DNA from: Streptomyces sp. NBC_00775
GTDB taxonomy: Bacteria; Actinomycetota; Actinomycetes; Streptomycetales; Streptomycetaceae
DNA: 64,000 nucleotides
Assembly: GCF_036347135.1 (NCBI RefSeq)
Contig: NZ_CP108938.1
Coordinates: 930,001-994,000, forward strand
Direction of reading: 5' to 3'
The notes beneath the pieces were generated by a model. That model was not told the origin of the DNA and searched no databases. It saw only the letters and a program-made list of their open reading frames with translations. Below, piece by piece: positions 18,046 through 27,620 of the stretch. Each line of letters begins with the position of its first letter. Position 1 is the first letter of the stretch. Made by a program: the position numbers and the translations under genes.

Positions 18046-18891
18046 TCAGGTCCTCTTCTCGGACCTGCGGCGCAACCAGAACACTCCGCCGCCGACGACG
18101 GCCGCGGCCAGCAGGCCGCCGCCGATGGCCATGTCGGTGGGCGTGGCGCCGGTCGAGCTGCTGCCGCCGAGACCACCGCGGACACCGCCGATCACCGTGA
18201 AGGCGGACGGACGGGTCAGCGCGCCCGCACCCACGCAGTTGACCGTGATGTCGTACGAGCCGGGGCGCGCGTCACGGTTCACGGTCGCCCTTCCGCTCGC
18301 CCTGTCGCCGTTGGTCGGGATCCGCGAGAGAGTCGCGCGCCGGAACGCGGGCGAGGTCATGGTGCCGCCGTTCCGGCACCCGTCGACCGTCACCGTCAGC
18401 TGGCCGCCGGCGGCGATGACGCTGGGCGTGGCGACGATGTTCCTCGAAATGCCCCCGAAGTTGCCGCCGAGCCCGTTCCCGTTGTTGCCGCCGAACCCGT
18501 TCCCGTTGTTGTTGCCGAGCCCGTTCCCGTTGTTGTTGCCCGGTCGGCCCCCGTCGTTGTTGCCGAACCCCCCGTTGTTATTGCCAAATCCGTTGTTGTT
18601 GCCGAACCCCCCGTTGTTGTTGCCGAACCCCCCATTGTTGTTGCCGAACCCCCCGTTGTTGTTGCCCGGCCGCCCCCCGTCGTTGTTGCCGAACCCACCC
18701 CCGTTGTTGTTGCCCGGCCGGCCCCCGTCGTTGTTGCCGAACACGCCCTCGTTGTTGTTCCCGAAGTCACCCGCATTGTTGTCGCTCTGACTGCCCGCCC
18801 CGCCCATACCGTCCGCGACGGCCGCGGGGGCGGCGAGCCCGAGGACGGCGACCGCTGTGGCCGCGGCCGCCAGGGCACGTGAGTTTCGCAT
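18046..18891 (-). CDS. Secreted Asn/Gly-repeat protein with Ig-like domain and membrane anchor
   Basis: A 281-residue product from ATG 18891 (GGAGGATC just upstream). It has a signal peptide (ALAAAATAVAVLGLAAPAAVA) and then about 105 residues of GNNNGG/GNNDGGRPGNNN repeats. An Ig-like domain follows (ATPSVIAAGGQLTVTVDGC to NCVGAG), paralogous to that of the neighbour at 17371-17919. A Gly/Ser linker, a helix (DMAIGGGLLAAAVVGGGVFWL) and a basic tail RRRSEKRT complete it. The Asn-rich section is striking in a genome that usually avoids AAT/AAC-rich stretches. It probably extends through the wall as a surface display or adhesion protein. No family name is recognised for the whole protein. Confidence 0.75.
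   Translation of the reverse strand: MRNSRALAAAATAVAVLGLAAPAAVADGMGGAGSQSDNNAGDFGNNNEGVFGNNDGGRPGNNNGGGFGNNDGGRPGNNNGGFGNNNGGFGNNNGGFGNNNGFGNNNGGFGNNDGGRPGNNNGNGLGNNNGNGFGGNNGNGLGGNFGGISRNIVATPSVIAAGGQLTVTVDGCRNGGTMTSPAFRRATLSRIPTNGDRASGRATVNRDARPGSYDITVNCVGAGALTRPSAFTVIGGVRGGLGGSSSTGATPTDMAIGGGLLAAAVVGGGVFWLRRRSEKRT
18462..18783 (-). repeat. Tandem GNNNGG-coding repeat
   Basis: Repeated units of GGCAACAACAACGGG type (18-27 bases) with two longer GNNDGGRPGNNN units. The near-identical copies make copy-number change by slippage or recombination likely, so strain-to-strain length variation is expected. Confidence 0.85.
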
Positions 18892-19223
18892 GTGATCCTC
18901 CGCGGAAGACGCCCCGGGAACCGTCCCCGGTCGATCGGCGAGAAAGCGCCTCCCAGACAGACCCTCAGATGCCGTGCACAGGGCCGCATTTCGAGAATGG
19001 TCCGTCCTGGTGAGAGGACACGCCGAGAGAATTCCACACAATCGGATATTGCCGCAGGTCACGGACCGTCAGAAAATTCCTGCCCGTGGCAACTCGGATG
19101 GCTCACGACGGATGTACTCCGCCACCCGTTCGCCCGCGCCCCGTCGCCCGCCGGACGTGCTGCACTTAGCGTTCTCATATGCGCGACGGACGCGGCGACG
19201 GCCGCGTCGAGAGGGGATTGCGA
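18892..19223. other. 332-bp divergent spacer before the sortase
   Basis: No gene seen. A TAGCGT at 19167-19172, six bases before an in-frame ATG at 19179, could drive a leaderless version of the sortase. The AT-richer patch at 19030-19080 is the likeliest site for the opposite promoter. Confidence 0.4.
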
Positions 19224-19886
19224 ATGTCTGCGTCCGAGCTGGCCGAAGAGGAGGAACGGCAGCGGAAGCGCGCCCCGTGGGGCGTGATAGCGCTTGTCCT
19301 GCTGACCGGCCTCGCACTCATCCGGAATGGTTCCGGTGAGTTCGACGTGGGCCCTCCGCAGCCCGCTTCGGCGGCGGCAGCAGACAGCCGCACCTCCGGT
19401 GGCACCTTCTCGAGCGTGCCGGCCCCGCTGCCGTACTCCGTGGCGGACCGGATCAGGATCCCGGCGATCCAGGTCGACGCCCCGGTCATGCCGGTGGGCC
19501 TGGACGTCGACGGATGGGTCGGGGCGCCGCCGCCGGACAACCCGAACCTCGCGGGCTGGTTCACCGGCGCGGTCTCGCCCGGCGAAAAGGGCACGGCCGT
19601 GATCGTGGGCCATGTCGACAACATGCAGGGCCCCGCCGTCTTCTACGGGCTCGGGGCGCTCAAGAAGGGGAACCGGATCGAGGTCCCGCGCAAGGACGGG
19701 AAGACCGCGGTGTTCGAGATCTACGGCATCGAGGTCTTCGCGAAGAGCGGTTTCCCCGGCGACCGCGTGTACAGCAGCAAGGGAGCTCCCGAATTGCGGG
19801 TCATCACCTGCGGGGGCGGTTTCTCCAAGCAGCACGGCTACGACGGAAACGTCGTCGTGTTCGCCCGCCTGGTCGAGGTTCGCTGA
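19224..19886 (+). CDS. Class F sortase
   Basis: A 220-residue transpeptidase when started at ATG 19224 (GAGAGGGG upstream); an upstream ATG at 19179 would add 15 residues and would fit a leaderless mRNA. After a cytoplasmic acidic/basic tail comes a membrane helix (WGVIALVLLTGLALIRNG), then the sortase beta-barrel. The active-site residues are His near 128 in VIVGHVDN, Cys near 195 in LRVITCGGGF and Arg near 213 in VVVFARL. Class F sortases are common in actinobacteria and mostly lack defined substrates. The neighbouring secreted proteins with C-terminal helix plus basic tail are candidate substrates, which is inference. Confidence 0.85.
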   Translation: MSASELAEEEERQRKRAPWGVIALVLLTGLALIRNGSGEFDVGPPQPASAAAADSRTSGGTFSSVPAPLPYSVADRIRIPAIQVDAPVMPVGLDVDGWVGAPPPDNPNLAGWFTGAVSPGEKGTAVIVGHVDNMQGPAVFYGLGALKKGNRIEVPRKDGKTAVFEIYGIEVFAKSGFPGDRVYSSKGAPELRVITCGGGFSKQHGYDGNVVVFARLVEVR

Positions 19887-19939
19887 GCGTTCCCCGACCG
19901 GGCGGGCGAAAGCCCGTCGGTGGGCCTTTTCCCTGTCCT

Positions 19940-19977
19940 GCCGACGGGCCGACGTGGAGGACCGTCGGCCCGTCGGC
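19940..19977. terminator. Perfect 15-bp bidirectional terminator
   Basis: GCCGACGGGCCGACG (19940-19954) and CGTCGGCCCGTCGGC (19963-19977) are exact inverted copies with an eight-base loop, between the convergent sortase and deacetylase genes. A smaller GC hairpin with a GAAA loop precedes it near 19904-19920. Confidence 0.8.
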
Positions 19978-19982
19978 GGTCG

Positions 19983-20828
19983 CTACACGAATTGCCGTCG
20001 CGGCACGGTGAGGTGATAGCCGGAATCCAGCAGCCGCGGCAGATAGCGACGCAGCGCCCGTACGGTCTGCGAGCGGTCGCCGCCCGCGTCGTGCGAGAGG
20101 ACGACGACGCCCGGGGCGGCTCCGCTCTCGACCCGGTCGATGATGGTGCCGGTGCCCGGGGTCTCCCAGTCGAGGGAGTCGACCGTCCAGGCCAGCGGCT
20201 CCATGCCCAGTTCGGCGCCGATCTGGAAGGTGGCCCGGTTCCAGGCCCCGTACGGCGCGCGGAACCAGACGGGCGGCTCACCGTAGGCGTCGTCGATGAC
20301 CTCGCAGGTGCGCTCGATCTCGGAGTGGATCGCCGAGCGGGAGAGCTTGGTCAGCAGCGGGTGGGTCCAGGTGTGGTTGCCGACGATGTGGCCGTCGTCG
20401 GCCATCTCGCTCAGCAGGTCCTTGTTGTCGACGGCCATCTCCCCGCACACGAAGAACATCGCGCGCACGTCGTACTCGCGCAGGGTGCGCAGGATGTCCG
20501 GGGTGTAGCGCGGGTCGGGGCCGTCGTCGAAGGTCAGCACCATGCGGCGGCCTCGGCCGGACACGCTCAGGATCGGCTCGTGCCGGACGGCGGTGCGCGG
20601 GTGTGCGCTGTGCGGTGGGCCGTATCCGGCCATCGGCTGGAGGCGGTAGGCGGACGGCTTCAGGGCGCGGTGCGCCGGTGGGCCCGATACCGCACGGGCA
20701 CTGCGTACCGGCTTCACGGCCGGTTCGGCGGTCAGGACGCGGGCCGTGCCCGCCGCCCCGGCCGCTCCCAGGACGGCGGCGCCGGCGATCAACGCCCGGC
20801 GCCGGGTGAGCAGCTGATCCTTTTTCAT
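19983..20828 (-). CDS. Polysaccharide deacetylase (NodB domain), exported
   Basis: A 281-residue protein. The N-terminus LTRRRALIAGAAVLGAAGAAG looks like a twin-arginine signal. The NodB domain has TFDDGPD (residues 99-105, catalytic base and metal-binding Asp), the metal-binding NHTWTH near 152, RAPYG near 195 and the C-terminal LSHDAGGD motif. Family members remove N- or O-acetyl groups from peptidoglycan, chitin oligomers or xylan; peptidoglycan or wall glycan is most likely beside the sortase and lysX. ATG 20828 gives a normal export signal. It is 81 bases downstream of lysX on the same strand. Confidence 0.85.
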   Translation of the reverse strand: MKKDQLLTRRRALIAGAAVLGAAGAAGTARVLTAEPAVKPVRSARAVSGPPAHRALKPSAYRLQPMAGYGPPHSAHPRTAVRHEPILSVSGRGRRMVLTFDDGPDPRYTPDILRTLREYDVRAMFFVCGEMAVDNKDLLSEMADDGHIVGNHTWTHPLLTKLSRSAIHSEIERTCEVIDDAYGEPPVWFRAPYGAWNRATFQIGAELGMEPLAWTVDSLDWETPGTGTIIDRVESGAAPGVVVLSHDAGGDRSQTVRALRRYLPRLLDSGYHLTVPRRQFV

Positions 20829-20909
20829 GACTCATCAGTCACCCCAAAGAGGGGCGGCGCAGCTCAGCAACACCGGCGCGGACCTACGAAAACACCCGCC
20901 CGGCCCATT

Positions 20910-23900
20910 TCAGCGACGGCGCACCAAGGGGAACGGCAACGTCTCACGGATCGTCAGCCCGGTGAGGAACATGACCAGCCGGTCGACACCGATGCCGAGC
21001 CCTCCGGTGGGCGGCATCGCGTACTCCAGCGCGTCGAGGAAGTCCTCGTCCAGCTCCATCGCCTCAGGGTCTCCCCCGGCGGCGAGCAGCGACTGCGCGG
21101 TCAGCCGCCGGCGCTGCTCGACGGGGTCGGTCAACTCCGAGTAGGCGGTGCCCAGTTCGGTGCCGAAGGCGACGAGGTCCCAGCGCTCGGCGAGGCGCGG
21201 GTCGACGCGGTGCTGCCGGGTGAGCGGGGAGACGTCGGTCGGGAAGTCCTTGTAGAACGTGGGCAGCCGGGTCTTCTCCTCGACCAGTCGTTCGTACATC
21301 TCCAGTACGACGTCGCCGCGTCCGTCGTCGGCGGTGTACGGCACGCCCGCGCGGTCGCACAGCCGCTGCAGCGTCTCCAGCGGCGTATCGGCGTCGGCCT
21401 CCTCCCCCAGGGCCTCGGAGATCGCGCCGTACACCGTCTTGACGGGCCAGAGCCCGGAGATGTCGTACTCGGTGCCGTCCTTGCGTGCGACGGGCGCGCC
21501 GAAGGCGGCGGTCGCGGCGCCCTGGATGAGTTCGCGGGTGAGGTCGAGCATGACGTCGTAGTCGGCGAAGGCCTGGTAGGCCTCCAGCATCGTGAACTCG
21601 GGGTTGTGCTTGTAGGAGACGCCCTCGTTGCGGAAGGTGCGGCCCATCTCGAAGACCTTCTCCAGGCCGCCGACGCACAGCCGCTTGAGGTAGAGCTCGG
21701 GTGCGATGCGCAGATAGAGGTTCAGGTCGTAGGCGTTGATGTGGGTGGTGAAGGGCCGGGCGTTGGCGCCGCCGTGGATCTGCTGGAGCATCGGGGTCTC
21801 GACCTCCAGGTAACCGCGGTCCAGCAGGCCCTGGCGCAGCGCCTGTACGGCCGTGGAGCGGGCCCGGACGACCTGGCGGGCGTCGGGGCTGGAGACCAGG
21901 TCGAGATAGCGGCGGCGCACCTTCGCCTCGGGGTCGGCGAGGCCCCGGCGCTTGTCGGGCAGCGGGCGCAGGCATTTGCCGGTGAGCTGCCAGGACGTGA
22001 CGAAGACGGTCAGTTCGCCCTTGTCGCTGACGCCCGCGAGGCCGTCGGCGGTGATGTGGTCGCCGATGTCGATGTCCTTGCGGAACCGGTCGAGGGCGGC
22101 TCCGGAGTCCTGGCGGGTGAGGGCGAGCTGGCGGTCCCCGGACCAGTCGCGCAGCACGGCGAAGACGATGCCGCCGAAGTCGCGTACGAGGATGACGCGC
22201 CCGGCGACGGTCACCTGGGCGCCCTCGCGGACCTCGGCGAGGGCGTGGGTGCGCGGGGGGATGCCCACCGGGTAGGGGTCGGTGCCGTCGGCGCGCAGCC
22301 GGTGGAGTTTTTGGTGCCGGATGCGGACCTGTTCGGGCAGGCCCGTGGTGGGATCTCCGGCCCCGGCCGCGTCCCCTCCGTCGAGCCCGAGGGCCGACAG
22401 CGACGGCAGGCCTTCGGTGCCGGCGGGCCTGGGTCCGCTCCTGGCGTGTCCCTTGCCCCAGAGCTTGCGCAGCGAGGGCACGGAGACGAAGCCCTCGGCG
22501 ATGCCGGACGCCAGGCCGATGCGAGCGAGGGCGCCGGTCTCGCCGTAACAGATGAAGCGCGGGTACCACTCGGGGTGGTACTTGGCGTTGGACCGGTACA
22601 GGGCCTCCAGCTGCCACCACCGGGAGAAGAACAGCAGCAGCCTGCGCCAGAGCCTGAGCACCGGCCCCGCGCCGATGCGGGCGCCCTCCTCGAAGACCGA
22701 GCGGAAGGCCGCGAAATTGAGGGAGATACGCCGTACGCCGAACTTCCCGGCGGCCGCGCACAGCTCCGCGACCATGAACTCCATGACCCCGTTGGGGGCG
22801 CTGCGGTCGCGGCGCATCAGGTCGAGCGAGATGCCGTCCAGGCCCCAGGGCACGAAGGAGAGCAGCGCGAGGAGCTTGCCGTCGGCGGTCATCGCCTCGA
22901 CGAGGAGACAGTCCCCGTCCTCGGGGTCGCCGAGCCGGTCGAGCGCCATCGAGAAGCCGCGTTCGGTCTCGGTGTCGCGCCAGGCGTCGGCCCGGCCCAC
23001 GATCTCCTCCATCTCCTCGTCGGTGAGGGTGGAGTGGCGGCGTATCCGGCAGGTGGCACCGGTGCGCTTCACCCGGTTGACGGCCTGGCGGGTGACACGC
23101 ATGTCGCGGCCCTCCAGGTCGAAGCCGGCGACGTACAGGATCGCCTCGTCGCCGAGTTGGAGCGCGCCGAGCCCGGAGCGCACGAACGCCTTCGCGCCGT
23201 CCTCCGAGGCACCCATCACGGCGGGCGCCCAGGCATAGTGGCGGGCCGCGTCGAGCCAGGCGCCGATGGCGTGCGGCCAGGCCTCGCGGTCGCCTACGGG
23301 GTCGCCGCTGGCGAGGCAGACACCGGCCTCGACACGGTAGGTGACGGCGGCCTTGCCGCTGGGCGAGAAGACGACGGCCTTGTCGCGGCGGGTCGCGAAG
23401 TAGCCGAGGGAGTCGTCGGCGCCGTACGCCTGGAGCAGCGCCCGGATGCGGGACTCCTCGTCGCCGTGCAGGGCCGCCTCCAGGCGCTGCGAGCGGAAGA
23501 GCGTGGTGGCGGCGTTGAGCAGGGCGAGGGCGCCGAACAGGCCGAGGACGAAGGACAGGGCCTTCGGCGGGCGCCCGTCGAAGGAGTGTCCGGAGACGAT
23601 GCCGCCGCAGACCCGGTTGGCCGCCCACAACAGCCGCTGGCCGCGCGGCAGCGTGCCCGGGAACAGCTCGACCAGGCCCCAGCCGACCAGGATGGCCACG
23701 GCGAGCCCGAGGAGGAGCACGGTGAGGGCCTGCCAGACGGCGCCGCGCCGGTGGGCCGCGTAGAACTCCTCACGGGCCACGATCAGCAGCGCCAGCGCGA
23801 GCAGGCAGACGACGAGGGACGGGACCGACGAGCCGTACAGGCCGAGCGCGACGCCGAGGATGTCGCCGAGGACGAGGAGACCCAGGTAGACGACGACCAG

Positions 23901-24188
23901 CCACCAGGCGACCTTCTTGCGGGCGGCGGTCGCGCCGGCGAGCAGGAAGAGGAAGACGGCGTACGCGAGGTTGGCGCTGACCGGGACGGTCAGCAGGTCG
24001 AGGAAGCGCACGACGGGGCGCAGCAGCCGCCGCAGCGGCTCGATGAAGGCGAGCAGAGCGCAGAGCAGTCCGAGGGCGCCGAAGAAGGCCGCGAAGCCCT
24101 CGGGCACCTTGCTGAGGAACCCGCCCCGGGACGGCCGTATCGGACCTGTGGCGTCCTTCGGTGCGCGGGCCTCCACGGTGGCACTCAT
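20910..24188 (-). CDS. lysX: Bifunctional lysylphosphatidylglycerol synthetase / lysyl-tRNA synthetase
   Basis: A 1092-residue protein, the usual LysX length. The N-terminal part holds six or so membrane helices (residues 30-240) and then a DUF2156/MprF-type transferase domain (about 280-600, [13 protein letters not shown] region). The C-terminal half is a class II lysyl-tRNA synthetase: an OB-fold ([15 protein letters not shown]), motif 2 in [18 protein letters not shown] and motif 3 in [12 protein letters not shown]. It charges tRNA-Lys and transfers lysine to phosphatidylglycerol, lowering surface charge and protecting against cationic peptides. ATG 24188 is chosen because the longer frame up to 24347 runs across the divergent spacer. 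It is divergent from a universal stress protein. Confidence 0.93.
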   Translation of the reverse strand: MSATVEARAPKDATGPIRPSRGGFLSKVPEGFAAFFGALGLLCALLAFIEPLRRLLRPVVRFLDLLTVPVSANLAYAVFLFLLAGATAARKKVAWWLVVVYLGLLVLGDILGVALGLYGSSVPSLVVCLLALALLIVAREEFYAAHRRGAVWQALTVLLLGLAVAILVGWGLVELFPGTLPRGQRLLWAANRVCGGIVSGHSFDGRPPKALSFVLGLFGALALLNAATTLFRSQRLEAALHGDEESRIRALLQAYGADDSLGYFATRRDKAVVFSPSGKAAVTYRVEAGVCLASGDPVGDREAWPHAIGAWLDAARHYAWAPAVMGASEDGAKAFVRSGLGALQLGDEAILYVAGFDLEGRDMRVTRQAVNRVKRTGATCRIRRHSTLTDEEMEEIVGRADAWRDTETERGFSMALDRLGDPEDGDCLLVEAMTADGKLLALLSFVPWGLDGISLDLMRRDRSAPNGVMEFMVAELCAAAGKFGVRRISLNFAAFRSVFEEGARIGAGPVLRLWRRLLLFFSRWWQLEALYRSNAKYHPEWYPRFICYGETGALARIGLASGIAEGFVSVPSLRKLWGKGHARSGPRPAGTEGLPSLSALGLDGGDAAGAGDPTTGLPEQVRIRHQKLHRLRADGTDPYPVGIPPRTHALAEVREGAQVTVAGRVILVRDFGGIVFAVLRDWSGDRQLALTRQDSGAALDRFRKDIDIGDHITADGLAGVSDKGELTVFVTSWQLTGKCLRPLPDKRRGLADPEAKVRRRYLDLVSSPDARQVVRARSTAVQALRQGLLDRGYLEVETPMLQQIHGGANARPFTTHINAYDLNLYLRIAPELYLKRLCVGGLEKVFEMGRTFRNEGVSYKHNPEFTMLEAYQAFADYDVMLDLTRELIQGAATAAFGAPVARKDGTEYDISGLWPVKTVYGAISEALGEEADADTPLETLQRLCDRAGVPYTADDGRGDVVLEMYERLVEEKTRLPTFYKDFPTDVSPLTRQHRVDPRLAERWDLVAFGTELGTAYSELTDPVEQRRRLTAQSLLAAGGDPEAMELDEDFLDALEYAMPPTGGLGIGVDRLVMFLTGLTIRETLPFPLVRRR

Positions 24189-24288
24189 GGTGTCGACTGT
24201 AGGAAGAGCGGCGCGTGGCCGCCCGTCGAGCGGCGTGCCCGGCTCCCCGGCGGGGGCGGGACCTGCGGTTTCCGATAGCCTCACAGCC

Positions 24289-24753
24289 GTGACGGAACAG
24301 CAGGGCTCGCATCGCTTCGAGCGGGGCACGGACGGTCCCAAGGTCATCCTCGTCGGCGTGGACGGCTCCGACTCCTCGCTGCGCGCCGCGGCCTATGCCG
24401 GTGGCCTGGCCCGACGGCAGCACGCGCTGCTCGCCGTGGTCTACGTCCAGCCCGTGATGGCGGCGGGGGCGGCGCTCGGGGTGCCGGTCGCGGAGACGAC
24501 CGACGAGATCGCCGAGGACCTGGTCCAGTACATCCGCGACGCGACCGAGCGGGTGAAGGGGATATTCGAGGTGCGCTGGGAGTTCCACACCTTCCGCGGC
24601 GACCCCTACAACGGACTGGTCACCGCGGCGGACGAGCTCAAGGCGGACGCCGTGGTGGTCGGCGCCTCCGAGCAGGCGGGACACCGGATCATCGGCTCGG
24701 TGGCGATCCGGCTGGTGAAGGCCGGGCACTGGCCGGTCACGGTCGTGCCGTAG
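24289..24753 (+). CDS. Universal stress protein (UspA family)
   Basis: A 154-residue single-domain UspA fold from GTG 24289. It has the N-terminal strand [19 protein letters not shown], the central helix [19 protein letters not shown] and the ATP-binding-type glycine pattern [18 protein letters not shown], ending PVTVVP. The G-2X-G-9X-G-S/T pattern suggests nucleotide binding. Divergent from lysX across about 100 bp. Its role would be in stress or dormancy, inferred from family only. Confidence 0.85.
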   Translation: MTEQQGSHRFERGTDGPKVILVGVDGSDSSLRAAAYAGGLARRQHALLAVVYVQPVMAAGAALGVPVAETTDEIAEDLVQYIRDATERVKGIFEVRWEFHTFRGDPYNGLVTAADELKADAVVVGASEQAGHRIIGSVAIRLVKAGHWPVTVVP

Positions 24754-24765
24754 ACCGGCCGACGA

Positions 24766-24788
24766 GCGCCCGGGTTCCCGCCGGGCGC
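24766..24788. terminator. Bidirectional hairpin between usp and capA-like genes
   Basis: GCGCCCGG (24766-24773) pairs with CCGGGCGC (24781-24788) over a seven-base loop, in the 40-bp gap between convergent genes. Confidence 0.6.
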
Positions 24789-24793
24789 GACGG

Positions 24794-25963
24794 CTACTGG
24801 CCCATGACGAGCCCGTCCTGGGCCGCGCGCCGGCTCAGGACGACGTCCCTGATCCGGTCGCGTACGCCGCCGACCCCGGCCCCTTGGTCCAGGGCGGCGT
24901 TGAGGTTGACGACGCGACCGGCGTCGAGGTCGTACGCCTGCGGAATGAACTCGGCCTTCGTCACCTCCCACCGCCCGCCCTTGTGCGCGGGCGGGGCGAA
25001 GGTGAACCGCCCCATGGTGCTCTCGTTGCCGCGCGGGTCCTGGACGCCCTGGTGGTTGTACATCTCGCCGGCGACCTGGTCGCCCATGCCGTAGATGACC
25101 CAGGTGCCGTTGACCTTCTCGTACGCCTGCGGGACGTGTGCGTGGGTGCCGAGGATCAGGTCGATGTCGGGCCTCCCGTTCGTCACGGAGGCGGTCAGCT
25201 CCTTGCTCAGCCTCAGCTGCTGCTCGTTCGGCGCGTCCTGCCATTCGGTGCCCCAGTGCAGGGATACGACGACGACGTCGGCGCCCGCCTTCCGGGCGGC
25301 GCGGGCGTCCGCGATGATTCTGACCGGATCGATCAGGTTGACGGCCCAGGGCTGCCCCATCGGAAGCGGCAACCCGTTCGTGTCGTAGGTATAGGCGAGA
25401 TGCGCGACGTTGGCGTCGCCCGCGCGCATCATGGTGACGCTGTTCGCCTCGTCCGCCGTGCGCGCCGTTCCCGCGTGCCGTAGGCCCACCTGGTCGAAGG
25501 CGTCCAGAGTGCGCCGGATGCCGGCGGCGCCGTCGTCCAGGCTGTGGTCCGAGGCGGTGGAGCAGGCGTCGTAGCCGGTCGCGGCGAGCCCCACGGCCAC
25601 CTGCGGCGGGGACTTGAACGTCGGGTAGCCGGTGTAGTGGCCGTCCGCGCCGTACACGGTCTCCATGTGACAGATCGCCAGATCGGCACCGGACACGACG
25701 GGCATGACCGCCGCGAACATCGGCCGGAAGTCGTACCCGTGACCTCCCGCGTCGAAGTTCGCCCGTTCGATGACCGAGGTGTACGGCAGCACGTCGCCGG
25801 AGGCGACGAGGGTGAACCCGGGTGGGGCGGAGGGGGCCGGGGCCCCGGGGAGTCCGCTCTGCGGGGCATGTGTCGCCGGGGCCTGCTGCGCTTGGCAGCC
25901 CGCGGTGGCCGCGATGAGTACGGCCGCGAGGGCCGCGGTGGTGTGTCGCCTGCGTGTGGTCAT
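24794..25963 (-). CDS. CapA-family lipoprotein (PGA_cap metallophosphatase-like)
   Basis: A 389-residue product. The N-terminal signal ends at a lipobox-like ATAGC (Cys22). The domain has LVASGDVLPYTSV, a NGLPLP middle part and the metal-site motifs VVVVSLHWGTEW and LILGTHAHVPQ, typical of the CapA calcineurin-like fold. Homologues act in poly-gamma-glutamate capsule synthesis, but many Streptomyces members are stand-alone and of unknown function, as seems the case here because no capB/capC is near. ATG 25963 has GAGG five bases upstream; the longer frame to 26047 has no ribosome site. Confidence 0.82.
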   Translation of the reverse strand: MTTRRRHTTAALAAVLIAATAGCQAQQAPATHAPQSGLPGAPAPSAPPGFTLVASGDVLPYTSVIERANFDAGGHGYDFRPMFAAVMPVVSGADLAICHMETVYGADGHYTGYPTFKSPPQVAVGLAATGYDACSTASDHSLDDGAAGIRRTLDAFDQVGLRHAGTARTADEANSVTMMRAGDANVAHLAYTYDTNGLPLPMGQPWAVNLIDPVRIIADARAARKAGADVVVVSLHWGTEWQDAPNEQQLRLSKELTASVTNGRPDIDLILGTHAHVPQAYEKVNGTWVIYGMGDQVAGEMYNHQGVQDPRGNESTMGRFTFAPPAHKGGRWEVTKAEFIPQAYDLDAGRVVNLNAALDQGAGVGGVRDRIRDVVLSRRAAQDGLVMGQ

Positions 25964-26229
25964 CAGCCTCGCCCCGATGCGGTCATATCTACCTATGAAT
26001 TGACACGAATCCACATACGAGGGCGGCCAAGAGTCAAGGAGCAACACCCACTGCTAGCCCGTCCGGCGCCTGCGACGAGCCCGTCAGGGCGAACGGGGGT
26101 CTCGGGGCGGAGCCCCGGCGGGGCTCACCGAACCGTTCGGCGCACCGTTCACCGACGGCTTCGACCGCCCACCGCACAACCGTGCCCCGCCCCTGTCCCC
26201 GTGGGGCGGCACCCGCTGGCATACACGCC
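25964..26229. other. Divergent promoter region, capA-like / ECF sigma
   Basis: The patch 25981-26045 is unusually AT-rich for this genome, with a TTGACA at 26001-26006 on the plus strand and a TTGACT on the minus strand. Neither has a convincing -10 at normal spacing. This is most likely where both genes' promoters lie. Confidence 0.4.
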
Positions 26230-26778
26230 ATGACGGCCGGAACCATCACCATCACCCGCGGAACGACCGCCGAGCACGAGCTGGCCGCGCTGCAGCGCGA
26301 GCACGGCCGCCCCCTCTTCGCGCTGCTGCTGCGCCTGTCCGACGGCGACCGGCAACGCGCCGAGGACCTGGTGCAGGAGACCTTCGTACGCGCCTGGCAG
26401 CATCCCGAGGCGCTGCGTGCCGACGACTTCGACTCCGTACGCCCCTGGCTGCTCACCGTCGGACGGCGGCTCGCGATCGACGCGCGGCGGGCGCGCCAGG
26501 CACGGCCCGCGGAGGTCGGGGACGCGGTGCTGGAGAGTGCGCGTGTCTGCGCCGATCACGCCGAACGGTCCGCGGCGACGCTCGATGTACGGGAGGCTGT
26601 GAAGACTCTCACTCCCGAGCACCGTGAAGTCCTGGTGCAGGTGTACTTCCAGGGGGCGAGTGTGGCGGAAGCCGCCGCGGCGCTGGGAATTCCGCCCGGT
26701 ACCGTGAAGTCCCGCGCGTACTACGCGCTCCGCGCCCTGCGCCGGGTTCTTCCAGGATATGCGGCCGACCTGCGGTGA
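26230..26778 (+). CDS. ECF RNA polymerase sigma factor (SigL/SigK-like)
   Basis: A 182-residue ECF sigma. Region 2 includes LLLRLSDGDRQRAEDLVQET and FVRAWQHP; region 4 is LTPEHREVLVQVYFQGASVA, then EAAAALGIPPGTVKSRAYYA with a helix-turn-helix for -35 recognition. The sequence style is that of SigK/SigL-type factors controlled by zinc-finger or RskA anti-sigma proteins. A candidate anti-sigma gene lies one gene downstream. The ATG at 26230 has no good ribosome site; an in-frame ATG at 26182 is less likely because it adds a Pro-rich stretch. Confidence 0.88.
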   Translation: MTAGTITITRGTTAEHELAALQREHGRPLFALLLRLSDGDRQRAEDLVQETFVRAWQHPEALRADDFDSVRPWLLTVGRRLAIDARRARQARPAEVGDAVLESARVCADHAERSAATLDVREAVKTLTPEHREVLVQVYFQGASVAEAAAALGIPPGTVKSRAYYALRALRRVLPGYAADLR

Positions 26779-26916
26779 AACCGAAGGCCGAGTCAAACCT
26801 CCGTAAAGCGCCTGCCGAGGACCATGGTTGAGTATTCCGCTTGTCCTCATCCGTGTTCCGGACCGAGAGCCCGGGGTCGGGCGACGCGCACGCACACCGG
26901 AGGAAGGCAGGAAGGG

Positions 26917-27432
26917 ATGCTGCACAGAGGCCAGGAGAGCACGGACGGCACCGGCGGTGGGGAACTCACCGTCCCCATGGCGTGGTTGTACGCCGAATAC
27001 ATCGCCGACGAACTGCTGCGGACCGGCGACCTGATGCCGCCCACGTCCTTCGAGTTCCGCGCCGGACGCGACGCGCTGGCGCTGACCATCTTCCTCTCCG
27101 ACAGTGGCGGTGAACTCTCCGGGATCCGGGTGGTCACGCAGCTGGAGACGTGGCTTTCGCTGACGGCGTACGACCAGCCGTGGCAGGACTGGGTGCGCGA
27201 GCGGATGGCGGGGCTCGCGGCGGAGGCGGTCGAATCCGGCGCTCCCGCGCCGGACTTGGAGCTGGCGTCGGCGGCCTGGCGTTGGCTGGAGGAGACCGAG
27301 CTGCTCGCCCCCGACCTGGACGCGGTGCCTGGTGGCGGGCCGGTGCCGGGCGAGGACGACGGTCCGAAGGTGTGGACGCCGGCCTGGCGGCTGGGGCTGC
27401 CGCTGGGGCATCTGGCGATCCATCTGTTCTGA
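26917..27432 (+). CDS. Conserved-looking hypothetical protein
   Basis: A 171-residue soluble protein. ATG 26917 is chosen because two GGA-rich ribosome sites (AGGAAGG, GGAAGGG) precede it. No signal peptide, membrane segment or known motif is visible. It is acidic, with a beta-type segment FEFRAGRDALALTIFLSD and a Trp-rich middle (PWQDWVRERM, SAAWRWLEE). It lies between an ECF sigma gene and a zinc-finger anti-sigma candidate, all on one strand, so a role in that signalling unit is possible but unproven. Confidence 0.6.
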   Translation: MLHRGQESTDGTGGGELTVPMAWLYAEYIADELLRTGDLMPPTSFEFRAGRDALALTIFLSDSGGELSGIRVVTQLETWLSLTAYDQPWQDWVRERMAGLAAEAVESGAPAPDLELASAAWRWLEETELLAPDLDAVPGGGPVPGEDDGPKVWTPAWRLGLPLGHLAIHLF

Positions 27433-27620
27433 CCACCCTGTCCGACCGCACGTCCGGGCAAATTTTTCGCGCTCGTACCAATCCGCGGGCCGTCGTGCTC
27501 CGAATGTCTTGGCCGCTATTCCGGACGGGGCTTGAGTGATTCGACGGTCTGGTGCGTACCGGTGGGCAACAGCAACACCACCCCACCCCGCACCATCGCC
27601 ACAAGGATTCGGTATTCGGT

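Noticed and set aside
17870..18790. Pro-Leu-rich repeat frame on the plus strand
   Set aside because: Shadow of the Asn-Gly repeat gene, which has a proper start, signal peptide and anchor.
19920..24278. 1452-residue plus-strand frame
   Set aside because: Runs through the deacetylase and lysX in antisense, with no recognisable domain.
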